Of a stretch of 64,000 nucleotides of DNA, positions 36,056 through 44,522 are shown in pieces. The position numbers were made by a program, and so were the translations under genes. The stretch covers positions 62,001 through 126,000 of the forward strand of contig JAWKHI010000005.1 of NCBI GenBank assembly GCA_041394885.1, read 5' to 3'. Numbering within the stretch: the stretch's first letter is position 1; the number at the start of each line of letters is the position of its first letter. The notes below the pieces were generated by a model that was not told the origin of the DNA, searched no databases, and was given only the letters and a program-made list of their open reading frames with translations. Source of the DNA: DSOI01 sp041394885 (GTDB lineage Bacteria > Acidobacteriota > Terriglobia > Bryobacterales > Bryobacteraceae).

Positions 36056-36910
36056 TTAGGGTGCGTGCGGTGCGGCGCGGCCGGCTTCGAGTTTGCGGTA
36101 TTCGGCCAAGTGATTGGCGGCCTGCGTCCGATCGCCTTGCTTGGCGTACAGGCGGGAGAGGCGGTAGTGCGCGTCCGGCAACGACGGGTCCCGCTGCAAA
36201 GCGCTGTTGAGCCATGCGATGGCATCGCTCGAGCGGCCGCTCGAATTGGCCGCGCGCGCCAGTTCGAGGCAAGGACGTGGGTCGGCGGGGTCAAGCCGCG
36301 CCGCTTCCTGCCAAAGCGTCACCGCCTCCGCGGGCGTTTTCGCATGATTTCCCGCAAGCAATTGGGCCAGGTAGTAGCGCGCTCCACCATTGCCAGGAAG
36401 GGTTCGGATGAAGGCGCGAAGGGCGCGTTCGAATCGCGCCGTCAGGGCCGGCGACGCGCCCGCGGTTTCCCCTACCAGCACCACGAGCCTCGGGTCGCCG
36501 GGAAAGCGACGTACCAGCGGTAACAGTGCCGCCGAGCTCTCATCATAGTGCCCGGTGAGGTAGAGCAGGATCACCTTGCCGGCGGCGAGAGACTCGCTTT
36601 CGGGATGCCGCCGCGTGCCGTCATCGAAGGCTGCGGCGGCTGCTGCGCGATGACGCTGGCGGACAAGCTGCCAGGCGGAATTAAACAACTGATGTTCCGG
36701 GGAGCCGCTCCCGGTGGGGGCGAACGATTCCAGTTGCCTGACGAGCCTGGCCGCAATCGCCTCGCTCCGCCCGGCAATGTGGGATGTGCTGTCGAGCGAA
36801 CCCGCCGCGCTCTGGCGGAATGCGGGCTTGTCTCCGAAATCAGGCGGCTTGTCGATCTGCGCGGAAGCCAGCGCGGCCAACAACATGGAAATAACCACGC
36901 GGACGGCCAT
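36056..36910 (-). CDS. TPR protein, probably exported
   Basis: A 284-residue protein; the start at ATG 36910 is preferred because it begins with a signal-like MAVRVVISMLLAALASAQ. The longer frame to 37177 has no support and overlaps the divergent phosphatase gene. Tetratricopeptide repeats are seen at AFDDGTRRHPESESLAAGKV, LTGHYDESSAALLPLVRRFP, EAVTLWQEAARLDPADPRPC, DAIAWLNSALQRDPSLPDAH and LSRLYAKQGDRTQAANHLAE. The partner is unknown. Convergent with the AsmA gene. Confidence 0.8.
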   Translation of the reverse strand: MAVRVVISMLLAALASAQIDKPPDFGDKPAFRQSAAGSLDSTSHIAGRSEAIAARLVRQLESFAPTGSGSPEHQLFNSAWQLVRQRHRAAAAAAFDDGTRRHPESESLAAGKVILLYLTGHYDESSAALLPLVRRFPGDPRLVVLVGETAGASPALTARFERALRAFIRTLPGNGGARYYLAQLLAGNHAKTPAEAVTLWQEAARLDPADPRPCLELARAANSSGRSSDAIAWLNSALQRDPSLPDAHYRLSRLYAKQGDRTQAANHLAEYRKLEAGRAAPHAP

Positions 36911-37046
36911 GCCATTAGCGTAGCGTAGGGAGCCGTATGGCTGTCGAATCGCCTCTATCGATGGCGCAGCGTGACCGCAGCGGCGGGCTGTGATCCGGCA
37001 TTCACGCGGCGCGGTGCCAAAAGCGAGTACACTGAGCGTTCGAGCC

Positions 37047-38153
37047 ATGCGATCCATCTTCGCCGTCCTCCTCCTTTGCGCCTTGTCCTCGGCCCCTGCG
37101 CACGCCAAACGCGCCAAGAACGTCATCCTTCTGCTGGCGGACGCCGGTGGTGTCTCCACGGTGAACGCGGCCAGCATCCTGGGCTACGATGCCCCGCAGA
37201 AGCTCTACATCCAGAGCTGGCCCAACGTGGCTCTTTCCGACACCTCGACCGCATCGCGGTGGGTGAGCGATTCCGCGGCCGGGATGACCGCCATCGTGAC
37301 CGGCCACAAGACGCATAATGGCGTAATCAGCCAAGGTCCGGACGGGGAACGGGGCAAGCGGGATGGCACGGCGGTGATGACCATCCTCGAGTATGCCGAG
37401 CGGCACGGCCTGGCCACCGGCGTGATCTCGAACATGCCGATCACCGATGCGACGCCGGGCGCATGCTACGCCCATGTGAACGACCGCGGCAAATGGGGCG
37501 AGATTTTCCAGCAACTCCTCACCCCGCGGATCGGCGACGGCGTCGACATCCTGTTCGGCCCCGGCAGGAAACGCATTTGGGATCTGGCGGCGAAGTCCAA
37601 TATTGACTTGGATCGACTGGCGCGCGAAAAGAACCGGCCGGTGCTTACTTCGCTCGACGAGGTGGAGCCGGGCGCGCGGCGGGCGCTGGTGGTGGTCGAC
37701 AGCGGCTTTGATCTGAATCGCGCCGTGAAGATGGCGATTCCGGCGCTGGCGGCCAACAAGAAGGGCTTTTTTCTCATGATCGAGTCCGACGCGCACACCG
37801 ACAACCCCGAGGCCGGGCTGGGCCGTCTGGTTGCGTTCGACAAGCTGATCCGCGAGATTGCCGGCATGGTCAACCTGAAAGAGACTCTGCTGCTGTTCAC
37901 CGCCGATCACTCGTTTGACCTGCGCCTGAAGGGCGGCACGCGCGGCGAGCCCATCCTCAAGGGCCTGGACGACTGGAAGCAGAAAGGCGCCAAGGGTCCG
38001 GTGCGGATCCCCGCGATGATGGTGGATGGATCGCACACGGGCGAAGAGGTGGTGGCCGCCGCAACCGGACCTGGATCGGAGCGCGTGAAGGGATTCCTCT
38101 CCAATACGGACTTGTTCAAGATCATGATGGCCGCATATGGCTGGAAGGAGTGA
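37047..38153 (+). CDS. Alkaline phosphatase family protein
   Basis: A 368-residue exported enzyme starting MRSIFAVLLLCALSSAPAHA at 37047. The metal and nucleophile motifs of alkaline phosphatase are present: NVILLLADAGGVSTVNAASI, WVSDSAAGMTAIVTGHKTHN (Ser nucleophile in DSA), MIESDAHTDNPEAG, and LLFTADHSFDL. It hydrolyses phosphate monoesters outside the cytoplasm. Shorter than the E. coli enzyme (about 450). The molybdoenzyme gene follows after six bases in the same direction. Confidence 0.9.
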   Translation: MRSIFAVLLLCALSSAPAHAKRAKNVILLLADAGGVSTVNAASILGYDAPQKLYIQSWPNVALSDTSTASRWVSDSAAGMTAIVTGHKTHNGVISQGPDGERGKRDGTAVMTILEYAERHGLATGVISNMPITDATPGACYAHVNDRGKWGEIFQQLLTPRIGDGVDILFGPGRKRIWDLAAKSNIDLDRLAREKNRPVLTSLDEVEPGARRALVVVDSGFDLNRAVKMAIPALAANKKGFFLMIESDAHTDNPEAGLGRLVAFDKLIREIAGMVNLKETLLLFTADHSFDLRLKGGTRGEPILKGLDDWKQKGAKGPVRIPAMMVDGSHTGEEVVAAATGPGSERVKGFLSNTDLFKIMMAAYGWKE

Positions 38154-38159
38154 TTTGCA

Positions 38160-39272
38160 ATGACAGAAGTTACCAGGCGCAACTTACTCGTGCTGCCTTT
38201 TGCGGCGTGGATCGCGGAAGCCGCCGACGCCGGCGAAACGCCCATCCCGTTCGCCGACGAGGCAAAGTTCGACCCGGCAAAGCCGCGCCTTCCCTGGCAC
38301 AAACACGGTGCTTGGATCACGCCCACCGAGGAGTTTTTCTGGGTGGGGCACTATGGTTATCCCGATGTCGACATTGCGTCGTGGAAGCTCGAAATCGGGG
38401 GTCTCGTCAATCGTCCGGCGGCGTTTTCGCTCGACGATCTGCGCAAGCGCAAAGCGCGTGAAGTGCCTGTGACGATGGAGTGCTCCGGCAATCCGCCCAT
38501 TGGCGGCCTGGTAGGCAACTCGAAGTGGAAAGGAACGCCGCTTGCCCCGCTGCTGAAGGAAGCCGGTGTGCGTCCGGAGGCTATCGAAGCCGTTTTCTTC
38601 GCGGCCGATTCCGGCACGGAAAAGATTCGCGGCGGTGAATACAAGCAGAACTTCGCACGCAGCCTCCCGGCCCGGGAAGCGATGCGGGACGATATCCTGC
38701 TCTGCTACGAGATGAACGGTGCGCCGCTCGAGAAGAATCATGGCGCGCCGGTCCGGCTGATCGTTCCCGGATGGTATGGCGTGGCCTGGGTGAAGTGGCT
38801 GACGCGTATCGAACTCCATGACCGTGCCTTCCTTTCGCGCTTCATGGGCCGGGACTACGTGACGATTCGCGGCGAGCCGAAAGGCGACAGCGTGCTCTGG
38901 CGGGAGACGTCGGTGGGCCGCATGAACCTGAAGTCGGTGCCGGCTCGCGTGGCCAGGCGCGCCGATGGCGCCTATCGTGTTTACGGGGCGGCATGGTCAG
39001 ACGGGACGCCGATCCGGCTTGTGGAGGTGAGCGTCGACGGCGGCGCTTGGAAGGCAGCGCAGATCGAGAAGCAATCCGGGGGACCCTACAACTGGAGCTT
39101 CTGGATTTGGGATTGGAAGGACGCGAGCCCGGGCGAGCACACCGTCTCCTCCCGCGCCATTGACTCCAAAGGGAAGATACAGCCCGCGCCCGATGACCCT
39201 TCGATCAAGCTCAAGAAGACGTACTGGGAGGCAAACCAGCAGGCCGTGCGTAAGATCACAATTCCCGCATGA
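38160..39272 (+). CDS. Sulfite-oxidase-like molybdopterin oxidoreductase
   Basis: A 370-residue protein. Residues 1-25 look like an export leader with an RR pair (VTRRNLLVLPFAAWIAEAAD). The molybdopterin domain carries PVTMECSGNPPIGGLVGNSK, with the cysteine that ligates Mo, followed by VRLIVPGWYGVAWVKWLTRI. The C-terminal Mo-co dimerisation domain has GAAWSDGTPIRLVEVSVDGG and WNFWxWxW-like NWSFWIWDWKDA. Sulfite oxidase or a related sulfoxide/sulfur enzyme; the electron acceptor is not encoded nearby. It overlaps the methyltransferase gene start by ATGA. Confidence 0.92.
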   Translation: MTEVTRRNLLVLPFAAWIAEAADAGETPIPFADEAKFDPAKPRLPWHKHGAWITPTEEFFWVGHYGYPDVDIASWKLEIGGLVNRPAAFSLDDLRKRKAREVPVTMECSGNPPIGGLVGNSKWKGTPLAPLLKEAGVRPEAIEAVFFAADSGTEKIRGGEYKQNFARSLPAREAMRDDILLCYEMNGAPLEKNHGAPVRLIVPGWYGVAWVKWLTRIELHDRAFLSRFMGRDYVTIRGEPKGDSVLWRETSVGRMNLKSVPARVARRADGAYRVYGAAWSDGTPIRLVEVSVDGGAWKAAQIEKQSGGPYNWSFWIWDWKDASPGEHTVSSRAIDSKGKIQPAPDDPSIKLKKTYWEANQQAVRKITIPA

Positions 39273-39979
39273 GTTGGGATCCGGCGCTCTACGAGTGGCC
39301 ATTCGTTTGTCTGGAAGCTCGGCGGCGGCATGGTCGTTGCTCGATCCGCGGCCGGGTGAGCGTGATTCTCGACGTGGGCTGCGGCACCGGGCAACTGACG
39401 GCCAGGATCGCCGAAGCCGGGGCGGTGGTGCACGGTATCGACGCGTCGGCGGAAATGATCGCACAGGCGCGATCGAATTATCCCGCGCTGTCGTTCGAAC
39501 AGGCCGACATCGCCCGCTTTCGGACCGGGCCTTTGTTTGACGCGGTGTTTTCGAACGCCGTTCTTCATTGGGTGCTCGACGCCGAGGCTGCCGCGCAATC
39601 GATCGCGTTGGCGCTGGCGCCGGGCGGCCGTTTCATTGCCGAGTTCGGCGGCAAGGGCAATGTCGGCGCATTGCTCGGCGCCTTGCAGGAACTCACCGGC
39701 ATCGGCAATCCCTGGTATTTTCCTTCGGTGGGGGAATACGCGCCCATCCTCGAACGCAATGGCCTGGAGGTCTCGCAGGCATTTCTCTTTGACCGCTTGA
39801 CACGCACCGAGCAGGGGCCAAGCGGACTTCGCGACTGGATCCGCATGTTCGGCCGCGAATGGCCTCGGGAGGAAGCTTTTCTTTCCGCGATGGAAGAAAA
39901 GCTCCGCCCAAGGCTGTATCGCGACGGGGCGTGGCACATCGACTACCGCCGCATCCGAGTGGTGGCCGTCAAGCTGTGA
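39269..39979 (+). CDS. Class I SAM-dependent methyltransferase
   Basis: A 236-residue cytoplasmic protein resembling trans-aconitate methyltransferase/Methyltransf_11-type enzymes. Motif I is ILDVGCGTGQLTARIAEAGA, motif II region GIDASAEMIAQARSNYPALS, and FDAVFSNAVLHWVLDAEAAA and LALAPGGRFIAEFGGKGN follow. The substrate is unknown. The ATG overlaps the stop of the molybdoenzyme (ATGA), so the two are coupled, though no functional link is obvious. The 3-prime end overlaps the convergent dioxygenase gene by 11 bases. Confidence 0.9.
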   Translation: MSWDPALYEWPFVCLEARRRHGRCSIRGRVSVILDVGCGTGQLTARIAEAGAVVHGIDASAEMIAQARSNYPALSFEQADIARFRTGPLFDAVFSNAVLHWVLDAEAAAQSIALALAPGGRFIAEFGGKGNVGALLGALQELTGIGNPWYFPSVGEYAPILERNGLEVSQAFLFDRLTRTEQGPSGLRDWIRMFGREWPREEAFLSAMEEKLRPRLYRDGAWHIDYRRIRVVAVKL

Positions 39980-41399
39980 CGGCGGCACGGATTTGGGCCA
40001 GCAGCGCGGCGTAGGGTTCCGCGGCCGCCGGGGTCCGAACCGCATTCGCCGTGGTCTGTTTCTGAATGCGGATGCGGGCGAACTTGGCGGTGCGTACGCC
40101 ATTCACTTCGGCGGTCACAGGATAGTCCCCGTCGGTGAGATCCGGCACCGTGATGTTGATCTGATGCAGTCCGGGGCTGATGATTCCAGCGAATGCCACC
40201 GGTACGCCGGTGTCGTGGATGTGGATCTTCACGGACGTGGTGGCGGTTCCGAAGCCGGTTCCGAACAGCAGCACGGCGTCCCCGGGCTTGGCGGGCACGG
40301 TCGCGGCGCCGGTGATCAGATTCGCCGGGCCGATCAAAGCGCCGTCGGAGCGCACCGCCGCCACGTACTCGGACGGGAACTGAAAGAATCCGGGCATGAT
40401 TCGTTTCATCGCCACCGTGACAGCGTCCGAGGTTCCGGCCGCGTTGGTGACCGTGACTTGCACGTTGCCATCGGCGGTGGCTTCCGGCGCGAGCACGTTG
40501 ATCTGTTTCGGGCTGATGTAGTACACCGACGCCGCCTGGTTGTCGATGCGTACGCTGACCCCATCGAGCGACTCGGGCAGTTTTCCGCCCACGATGTCGG
40601 AATCGTTCCAGGTCCGCGTTGTGGTTGACAGCGCGTCGCCGAACAACGTCACCCAGGAGCCGGCCGGGACGCCTTCGTGAATGGTGGCGCCGTGGGTGAC
40701 TCCGGCCATGGAGACCAGCGTGGGCTTGGAGGGCGTGGGCGCGTCGGTGGGAGTGTAATCCATCACGATGTCCCAGTTCACGGCCAGCGCGCCAACGGCC
40801 GAACCGGCGATGGTTGTCCACGCTTTCACCACTGCGGGACGCTGCGCCGCCGCGATGCCGTTGAGGATACCGTCGTTGCCGGTCTCACCCTCGACGAATA
40901 ACTGGGTGGTGAGCGAGGTTTTGTCCGGCCGGATAATTCGGGCATGGACGTGACGCGCGCGGCCCGGATAGAGCCCGGGCTTGATGGTGCGAAACAGATA
41001 CTCACCGCTCGACCCGGTGAGGAATCGTCCATAGCCCTGGAAGTTGGTGTCGCGCACGGTGCCGCGGTTGATGCCCTGGCTGTGGATGTAGTTGCCTTGG
41101 TCGTCCGACTGCCAGATTTCGATCAGTGCTCCTCGAATCGGATCGCCGCGCCGGTCCAGGATGCGCCCGCTCAACCAGGCAACGGACCCCACCGCCGGGG
41201 TGATGCTGTCGTTGATCACGAGCAGATCATTGTCCTGATCGAGCGGCAGGTTGTCCGGATAGTAGGGGCCTTCTGTGGCCGACGGCGTCGTCACCAGCGC
41301 CTGCGCAAAGGCGCCTTTCTGCGTGAAGAAAAGCCCTCCGGCGCCCATGGCGGCGAGAAGGCTGCGTCGGTCCCAGTTGCGATTTTTGGTCAAGCTCAT
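39969..41399 (-). CDS. Intradiol-dioxygenase-like protein with TIGR03437-type C-terminal domain
   Basis: A 476-residue exported protein (Tat-like WDRRSLLAAMGAGGLFFTQK). Residues 35-215 are an intradiol ring-cleavage dioxygenase fold: ATEGPYYPDNLPL, LSGRILDRRGDPIRGALIEI, YLFRTIKPGLYPGRARHVHA, with Tyr, Tyr and the HxH iron ligands. Residues 225-450 resemble the TIGR03437 domain common in Solibacter (GSWVTLFGDALSTTTRTWND, VRIDNQAASVYYISPKQINV, PGDAVLLFGTGFGTA). It ends near PEPYAALLAQIRAA. Probably a surface-bound enzyme on aromatic compounds. Confidence 0.88.
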   Translation of the reverse strand: MSLTKNRNWDRRSLLAAMGAGGLFFTQKGAFAQALVTTPSATEGPYYPDNLPLDQDNDLLVINDSITPAVGSVAWLSGRILDRRGDPIRGALIEIWQSDDQGNYIHSQGINRGTVRDTNFQGYGRFLTGSSGEYLFRTIKPGLYPGRARHVHARIIRPDKTSLTTQLFVEGETGNDGILNGIAAAQRPAVVKAWTTIAGSAVGALAVNWDIVMDYTPTDAPTPSKPTLVSMAGVTHGATIHEGVPAGSWVTLFGDALSTTTRTWNDSDIVGGKLPESLDGVSVRIDNQAASVYYISPKQINVLAPEATADGNVQVTVTNAAGTSDAVTVAMKRIMPGFFQFPSEYVAAVRSDGALIGPANLITGAATVPAKPGDAVLLFGTGFGTATTSVKIHIHDTGVPVAFAGIISPGLHQINITVPDLTDGDYPVTAEVNGVRTAKFARIRIQKQTTANAVRTPAAAEPYAALLAQIRAAVTA

Positions 41400-41530
41400 G
41401 AGACCGTTATGCCACGGGACGGGTCCAAAACCTTCGATTTCGAGATCGATCTTAACGTTGTTAACGCAGGCTTATCGGCGCTTAACACAAGTGCCGGGAG
41501 AAGCCATCGGAGTGCTCTCCCGCGGAGCGC

Positions 41531-42607
41531 TTACCCGGCTCTGGCAACCCGGTGGATGGCGTTCACCAATCGCCGATACGGGACGGCATCCCAGGACTCG
41601 ATAGCCAGCCACTCACCGTCGCGCCAACTCGAGTAGAACCATTTCGCCAGCAGCGCCAGATGCTCCTGGCGTTCGCCGGCGGTGAGCGAGGGCTCGGCGA
41701 GGCCACTCACGATTTCGCGGAGCCTCGCGTCGAGCGGGACTGGTTTGCCCGCCACCGCGGCGACGCTGAACGCCTCCCTCCCGAGCCACGCGCCATTCCG
41801 GACAAACCACAGGAACACGGTATCGGAATTGAGCGATGCGGTTACGGCCACGCCTTGGAGCCGTGTCACATCCCTTGCCAAGTCTCCGGCGGAACGGCAA
41901 ACCTGCTCGATTTTCTGATACCGCGCATGCTGGCGGGCCGCTTCTTCGAACAACAACTGCTCGCTGTAGCGGTCCCGCGAGGCGCCGGTTTGCTCGAGCA
42001 GGGAAGCGCCGCGGGTCGCGAGAAAGTCGTTCACCCTCATGGCTTCGCTTCCATATTCGCCGGCGCTCACCGCTTCCTGGCACGGGCGCAGACACCGGTT
42101 CATCTCGCCGTAGATGCAGCCAGGATGATCGAGGGCGGGGATGAGGTCTTCCTGGCATCGCCGCAGTTGATACAAGTCCAGTAGCTCATTTTCGAACGTA
42201 TCCGCGGCGGCGCGCGAGGGGAAAGGCCCGAAATAGGTAGAGCTGGCCCCTCCCAGCCGGGAAGTTACTTGCGCTCTGGGAAAGCGGTTGGCGAGCGTCA
42301 ACCTTACGTAGGGTGGCTTGCCGAGGCGTAGGACGCGATCGTAGTCATCGGGAAACTCGCGGCGGCCCAACGCATAGGAGAGCATCCACTGCTCCAGCCG
42401 GGATGCGGCCGGCCATATCTCGACGCGCTGCGCGATCTCGGCGAGCTTCCATTTTTCCCAAAGCCGCATCATGCGCCGCCGCAGGATTCCCGTCCGGCCC
42501 AGGTAGGTTCTGCCTTCCCGCGGCACGATGAGATAGACGGCGCCGCAATCGGGCAGGCTCGCCGGATCGCCGGCGCCGGTGAGCGTTATTCCTGGCTGCG
42601 GAACCAT
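41531..42607 (-). CDS. UvrC N-half/Cho-like GIY-YIG nuclease
   Basis: A 358-residue protein with a GIY-YIG domain (CGAVYLIVPREGRTYLGRTG, RRRMMRLWEKW), then the UvrC-specific blocks GGASSTYFGPFPSRAAADTF, ENELLDLYQLRRCQEDL, and GCIYGEMNRCLRPCQEAVSA. A UvrB-binding-like helix follows (RDRYSEQLLFEEAARQHARY). The RNase-H-like second nuclease and HhH of full UvrC are missing, as in E. coli Cho. It likely makes the 3-prime incision at bulky lesions or acts on other damage. It overlaps the end of the aldo/keto reductase gene by 22 bases. Confidence 0.82.
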   Translation of the reverse strand: MVPQPGITLTGAGDPASLPDCGAVYLIVPREGRTYLGRTGILRRRMMRLWEKWKLAEIAQRVEIWPAASRLEQWMLSYALGRREFPDDYDRVLRLGKPPYVRLTLANRFPRAQVTSRLGGASSTYFGPFPSRAAADTFENELLDLYQLRRCQEDLIPALDHPGCIYGEMNRCLRPCQEAVSAGEYGSEAMRVNDFLATRGASLLEQTGASRDRYSEQLLFEEAARQHARYQKIEQVCRSAGDLARDVTRLQGVAVTASLNSDTVFLWFVRNGAWLGREAFSVAAVAGKPVPLDARLREIVSGLAEPSLTAGERQEHLALLAKWFYSSWRDGEWLAIESWDAVPYRRLVNAIHRVARAG

Positions 42608-43644
42608 TCGTGGAGCGCCGAAGGGCGATAGCCAGCGACTGCCAGATTCCGACGCACGTGCTCCGGTTGGCTCATGCCCACCAGGGCGACGCTGACGCCG
42701 GGGGCTGACCGTGCAAACTGAATGGCCCGTTCGGCGTCTGAGGCGGCCTCCGGCAGCCGTCTGGCCACCTCATCGGGCAATCCCTTCGTCAGCCGCGCCT
42801 GCAGCAGACTCGCGCTCGCCACCACAGTGATGCCGAGCTCCGGGCCGGCGGTGAGCACAGGCACGTCCCGGTCATGCAATCGCTCCCGGTGATAGGTCAC
42901 ACCCTCGAGCATCGCCAGGTTCACGGGTAGCTGGATGAACCGGAATCGATGTTCGGGTCCGGCCACTTCGCGCGCCAAGGCCTCCAACTCCGTGAGGCAG
43001 AGGCCTTCCCCGGCGGTCTTGGTCCGGAGGCCGCTCCAGGTCGCCACGCCATACCACCGCAGGGCGCCTTCCGACGCCAGGGCTTCGCACGTTTCGAAGG
43101 CGGCTCGGATTCGCCGGTGGAACTGGTCCCTGGGCACGTGCTGCAACTGCGTTTCGGGATTGTGCAGATAAAAGACGTCGATGGTGGGTGTCCGCAGGTT
43201 GGCTCTGCTGCGTGTGATCTGGTCGCGCAAAAAGGCGGGGGCCATCGAGTGCATCCCACCCACCACATCGGCCGGTTCCAGGACGTCTCCCGGGAACGCA
43301 TCCGGGACCAGGAATCCCGCTTTCGTGCAGATAACGAGTTGATCGCGATCCACCTCGCCCGCTTCGATCAACGCGGCCAGGGCATCTCCGATATTGCGCT
43401 CAGATCTCTGATGGCGATAGTTGAGCGAGGTGTCGATAAAGTTGATACCACCGCGCACGGCCTCGGTGACGGCCCCCCGATAGCCCTGGTCCGTGGCATC
43501 ATCGAGATTGCCGAGGTAGGATCCGAGGCCGAGAGACGAGACGGTCAGTGTCTGTGCCGCGCGAAAAAACGCGTTATCCCGATGCTCGGGGAACTTTGCC
43601 GCATAGGCGTAGGTGCCTTCCGGCGAGGACTGAGCTTGCGCCAT
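42586..43644 (-). CDS. Aldo/keto reductase
   Basis: A 352-residue NADPH-dependent TIM-barrel oxidoreductase. Catalytic residues sit in NFIDTSLNYRHQRSERNIGD (Asp, Tyr), LVICTKAGFLVPD (Lys) and DVFYLHNPETQLQ (His). The cofactor part is seen in RWYGVATWSGL and SVALVGMSQPEHVRRNLAVA. No export signal. Substrate unknown. It is divergent from the haem/cyclase-like gene with only about eight bases between the starts, and its stop lies inside the downstream Cho-like gene. Confidence 0.92.
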   Translation of the reverse strand: MAQAQSSPEGTYAYAAKFPEHRDNAFFRAAQTLTVSSLGLGSYLGNLDDATDQGYRGAVTEAVRGGINFIDTSLNYRHQRSERNIGDALAALIEAGEVDRDQLVICTKAGFLVPDAFPGDVLEPADVVGGMHSMAPAFLRDQITRSRANLRTPTIDVFYLHNPETQLQHVPRDQFHRRIRAAFETCEALASEGALRWYGVATWSGLRTKTAGEGLCLTELEALAREVAGPEHRFRFIQLPVNLAMLEGVTYHRERLHDRDVPVLTAGPELGITVVASASLLQARLTKGLPDEVARRLPEAASDAERAIQFARSAPGVSVALVGMSQPEHVRRNLAVAGYRPSALHEWFRSQE

Positions 43645-43652
43645 TTCCTCAA

Positions 43653-44522
43653 TTGTACCGGCTGCTGGCGCTGGCTACGTTACTTGTTTGGCCGGGTGGA
43701 TGGGCCCATGGACAGGAAACTCCTTTGGTGCGGGCGGTGGACAAGGCCACGGCCTATTTGGAACAGGAGGTCCGGCTCTGGCGCCCTGACAACGGGTGCT
43801 ACTCCTGCCACAACAACGGCGACGGGGCGCGGGCTCTGTTCGCCGCCGGGCGAACCGAGGCGCTGGGGGACACCTTGTCATTCCTTTCCAACCCGCGCGC
43901 GTGGCAGGGCCGCGGGCAGGAAAGGGGCTCCGCCGCGTTATCGACGGTGCAGTTTGCCTCGGCGCTGATGGTTGCTTCCGGCGATGAAAGACTGATCGCC
44001 GAGGCCGCCGGGCGAGTGGCCGCGGCGCAGCAGCCCGACGGGCACTGGATGCTCGACGAGGAACAAGGGCCGGGATCGGCGGTCACCTACGGGCCGTTCC
44101 TGGGCACCTATATGGCTCGGGAGATTCTTCGAAGCGTTCCCGGCGGCCGGTATCGGTCCGCGATCGCCCGGGCCGACGCATGGCTCTCGCAAACGAGCCC
44201 ACGGCATATCATTGACCAGGCGGCGGTGGCGCTGGCGCTCGGGCGGCAACAGGATGCGGCGCGCCTGCTGGCACTGCAAGCCGCCAGCGGCAGTTGGAAT
44301 GGCGAAGTCTTCGATACGGCGGTGGCGATGCTGGCGCTGGCCGGCCGGTCCGGGGAGGAATCTCGCCGCGCTGTGAGCCGTGCTCGTGACTTCCTCATCG
44401 CGAGCCAACTCGAACCAGGAGGCTGGCCCGGCACCACCCGTCCGCCCGGCGGACAAAGCTACGCCCAGCACATCTCCACGACGGCATGGGCGCTGCTTGC
44501 GCTCAAGGCGCTGCAACCGTGA
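43653..44522 (+). CDS. Exported terpene-cyclase-fold protein with a c-type haem motif
   Basis: A 289-residue protein; TTG 43653 is the best start since it gives a signal peptide (LYRLLALATLLVWPGGWAHG). A haem motif NGCYSCHNNGDG lies at about residue 50. The rest is an alpha-toroid of prenyltransferase/squalene-cyclase-like repeats (AQQPDGHWMLDEEQGPGSAV, ALQAASGSWNGEVFDTAVAM, SQLEPGGWPGTTRPPGGQSY). No catalytic DxDD is present, so a cyclase activity is not predicted. It may be an electron-transfer or binding protein. Convergent with the Ig-like gene (20-base overlap). Confidence 0.75.
   Translation: MYRLLALATLLVWPGGWAHGQETPLVRAVDKATAYLEQEVRLWRPDNGCYSCHNNGDGARALFAAGRTEALGDTLSFLSNPRAWQGRGQERGSAALSTVQFASALMVASGDERLIAEAAGRVAAAQQPDGHWMLDEEQGPGSAVTYGPFLGTYMAREILRSVPGGRYRSAIARADAWLSQTSPRHIIDQAAVALALGRQQDAARLLALQAASGSWNGEVFDTAVAMLALAGRSGEESRRAVSRARDFLIASQLEPGGWPGTTRPPGGQSYAQHISTTAWALLALKALQP

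Noticed and set aside
36910..37177. An upstream extension of the TPR gene
   Set aside because: The extension lacks conserved sequence and overlaps the divergent phosphatase gene. The start at 36910 gives a signal peptide.
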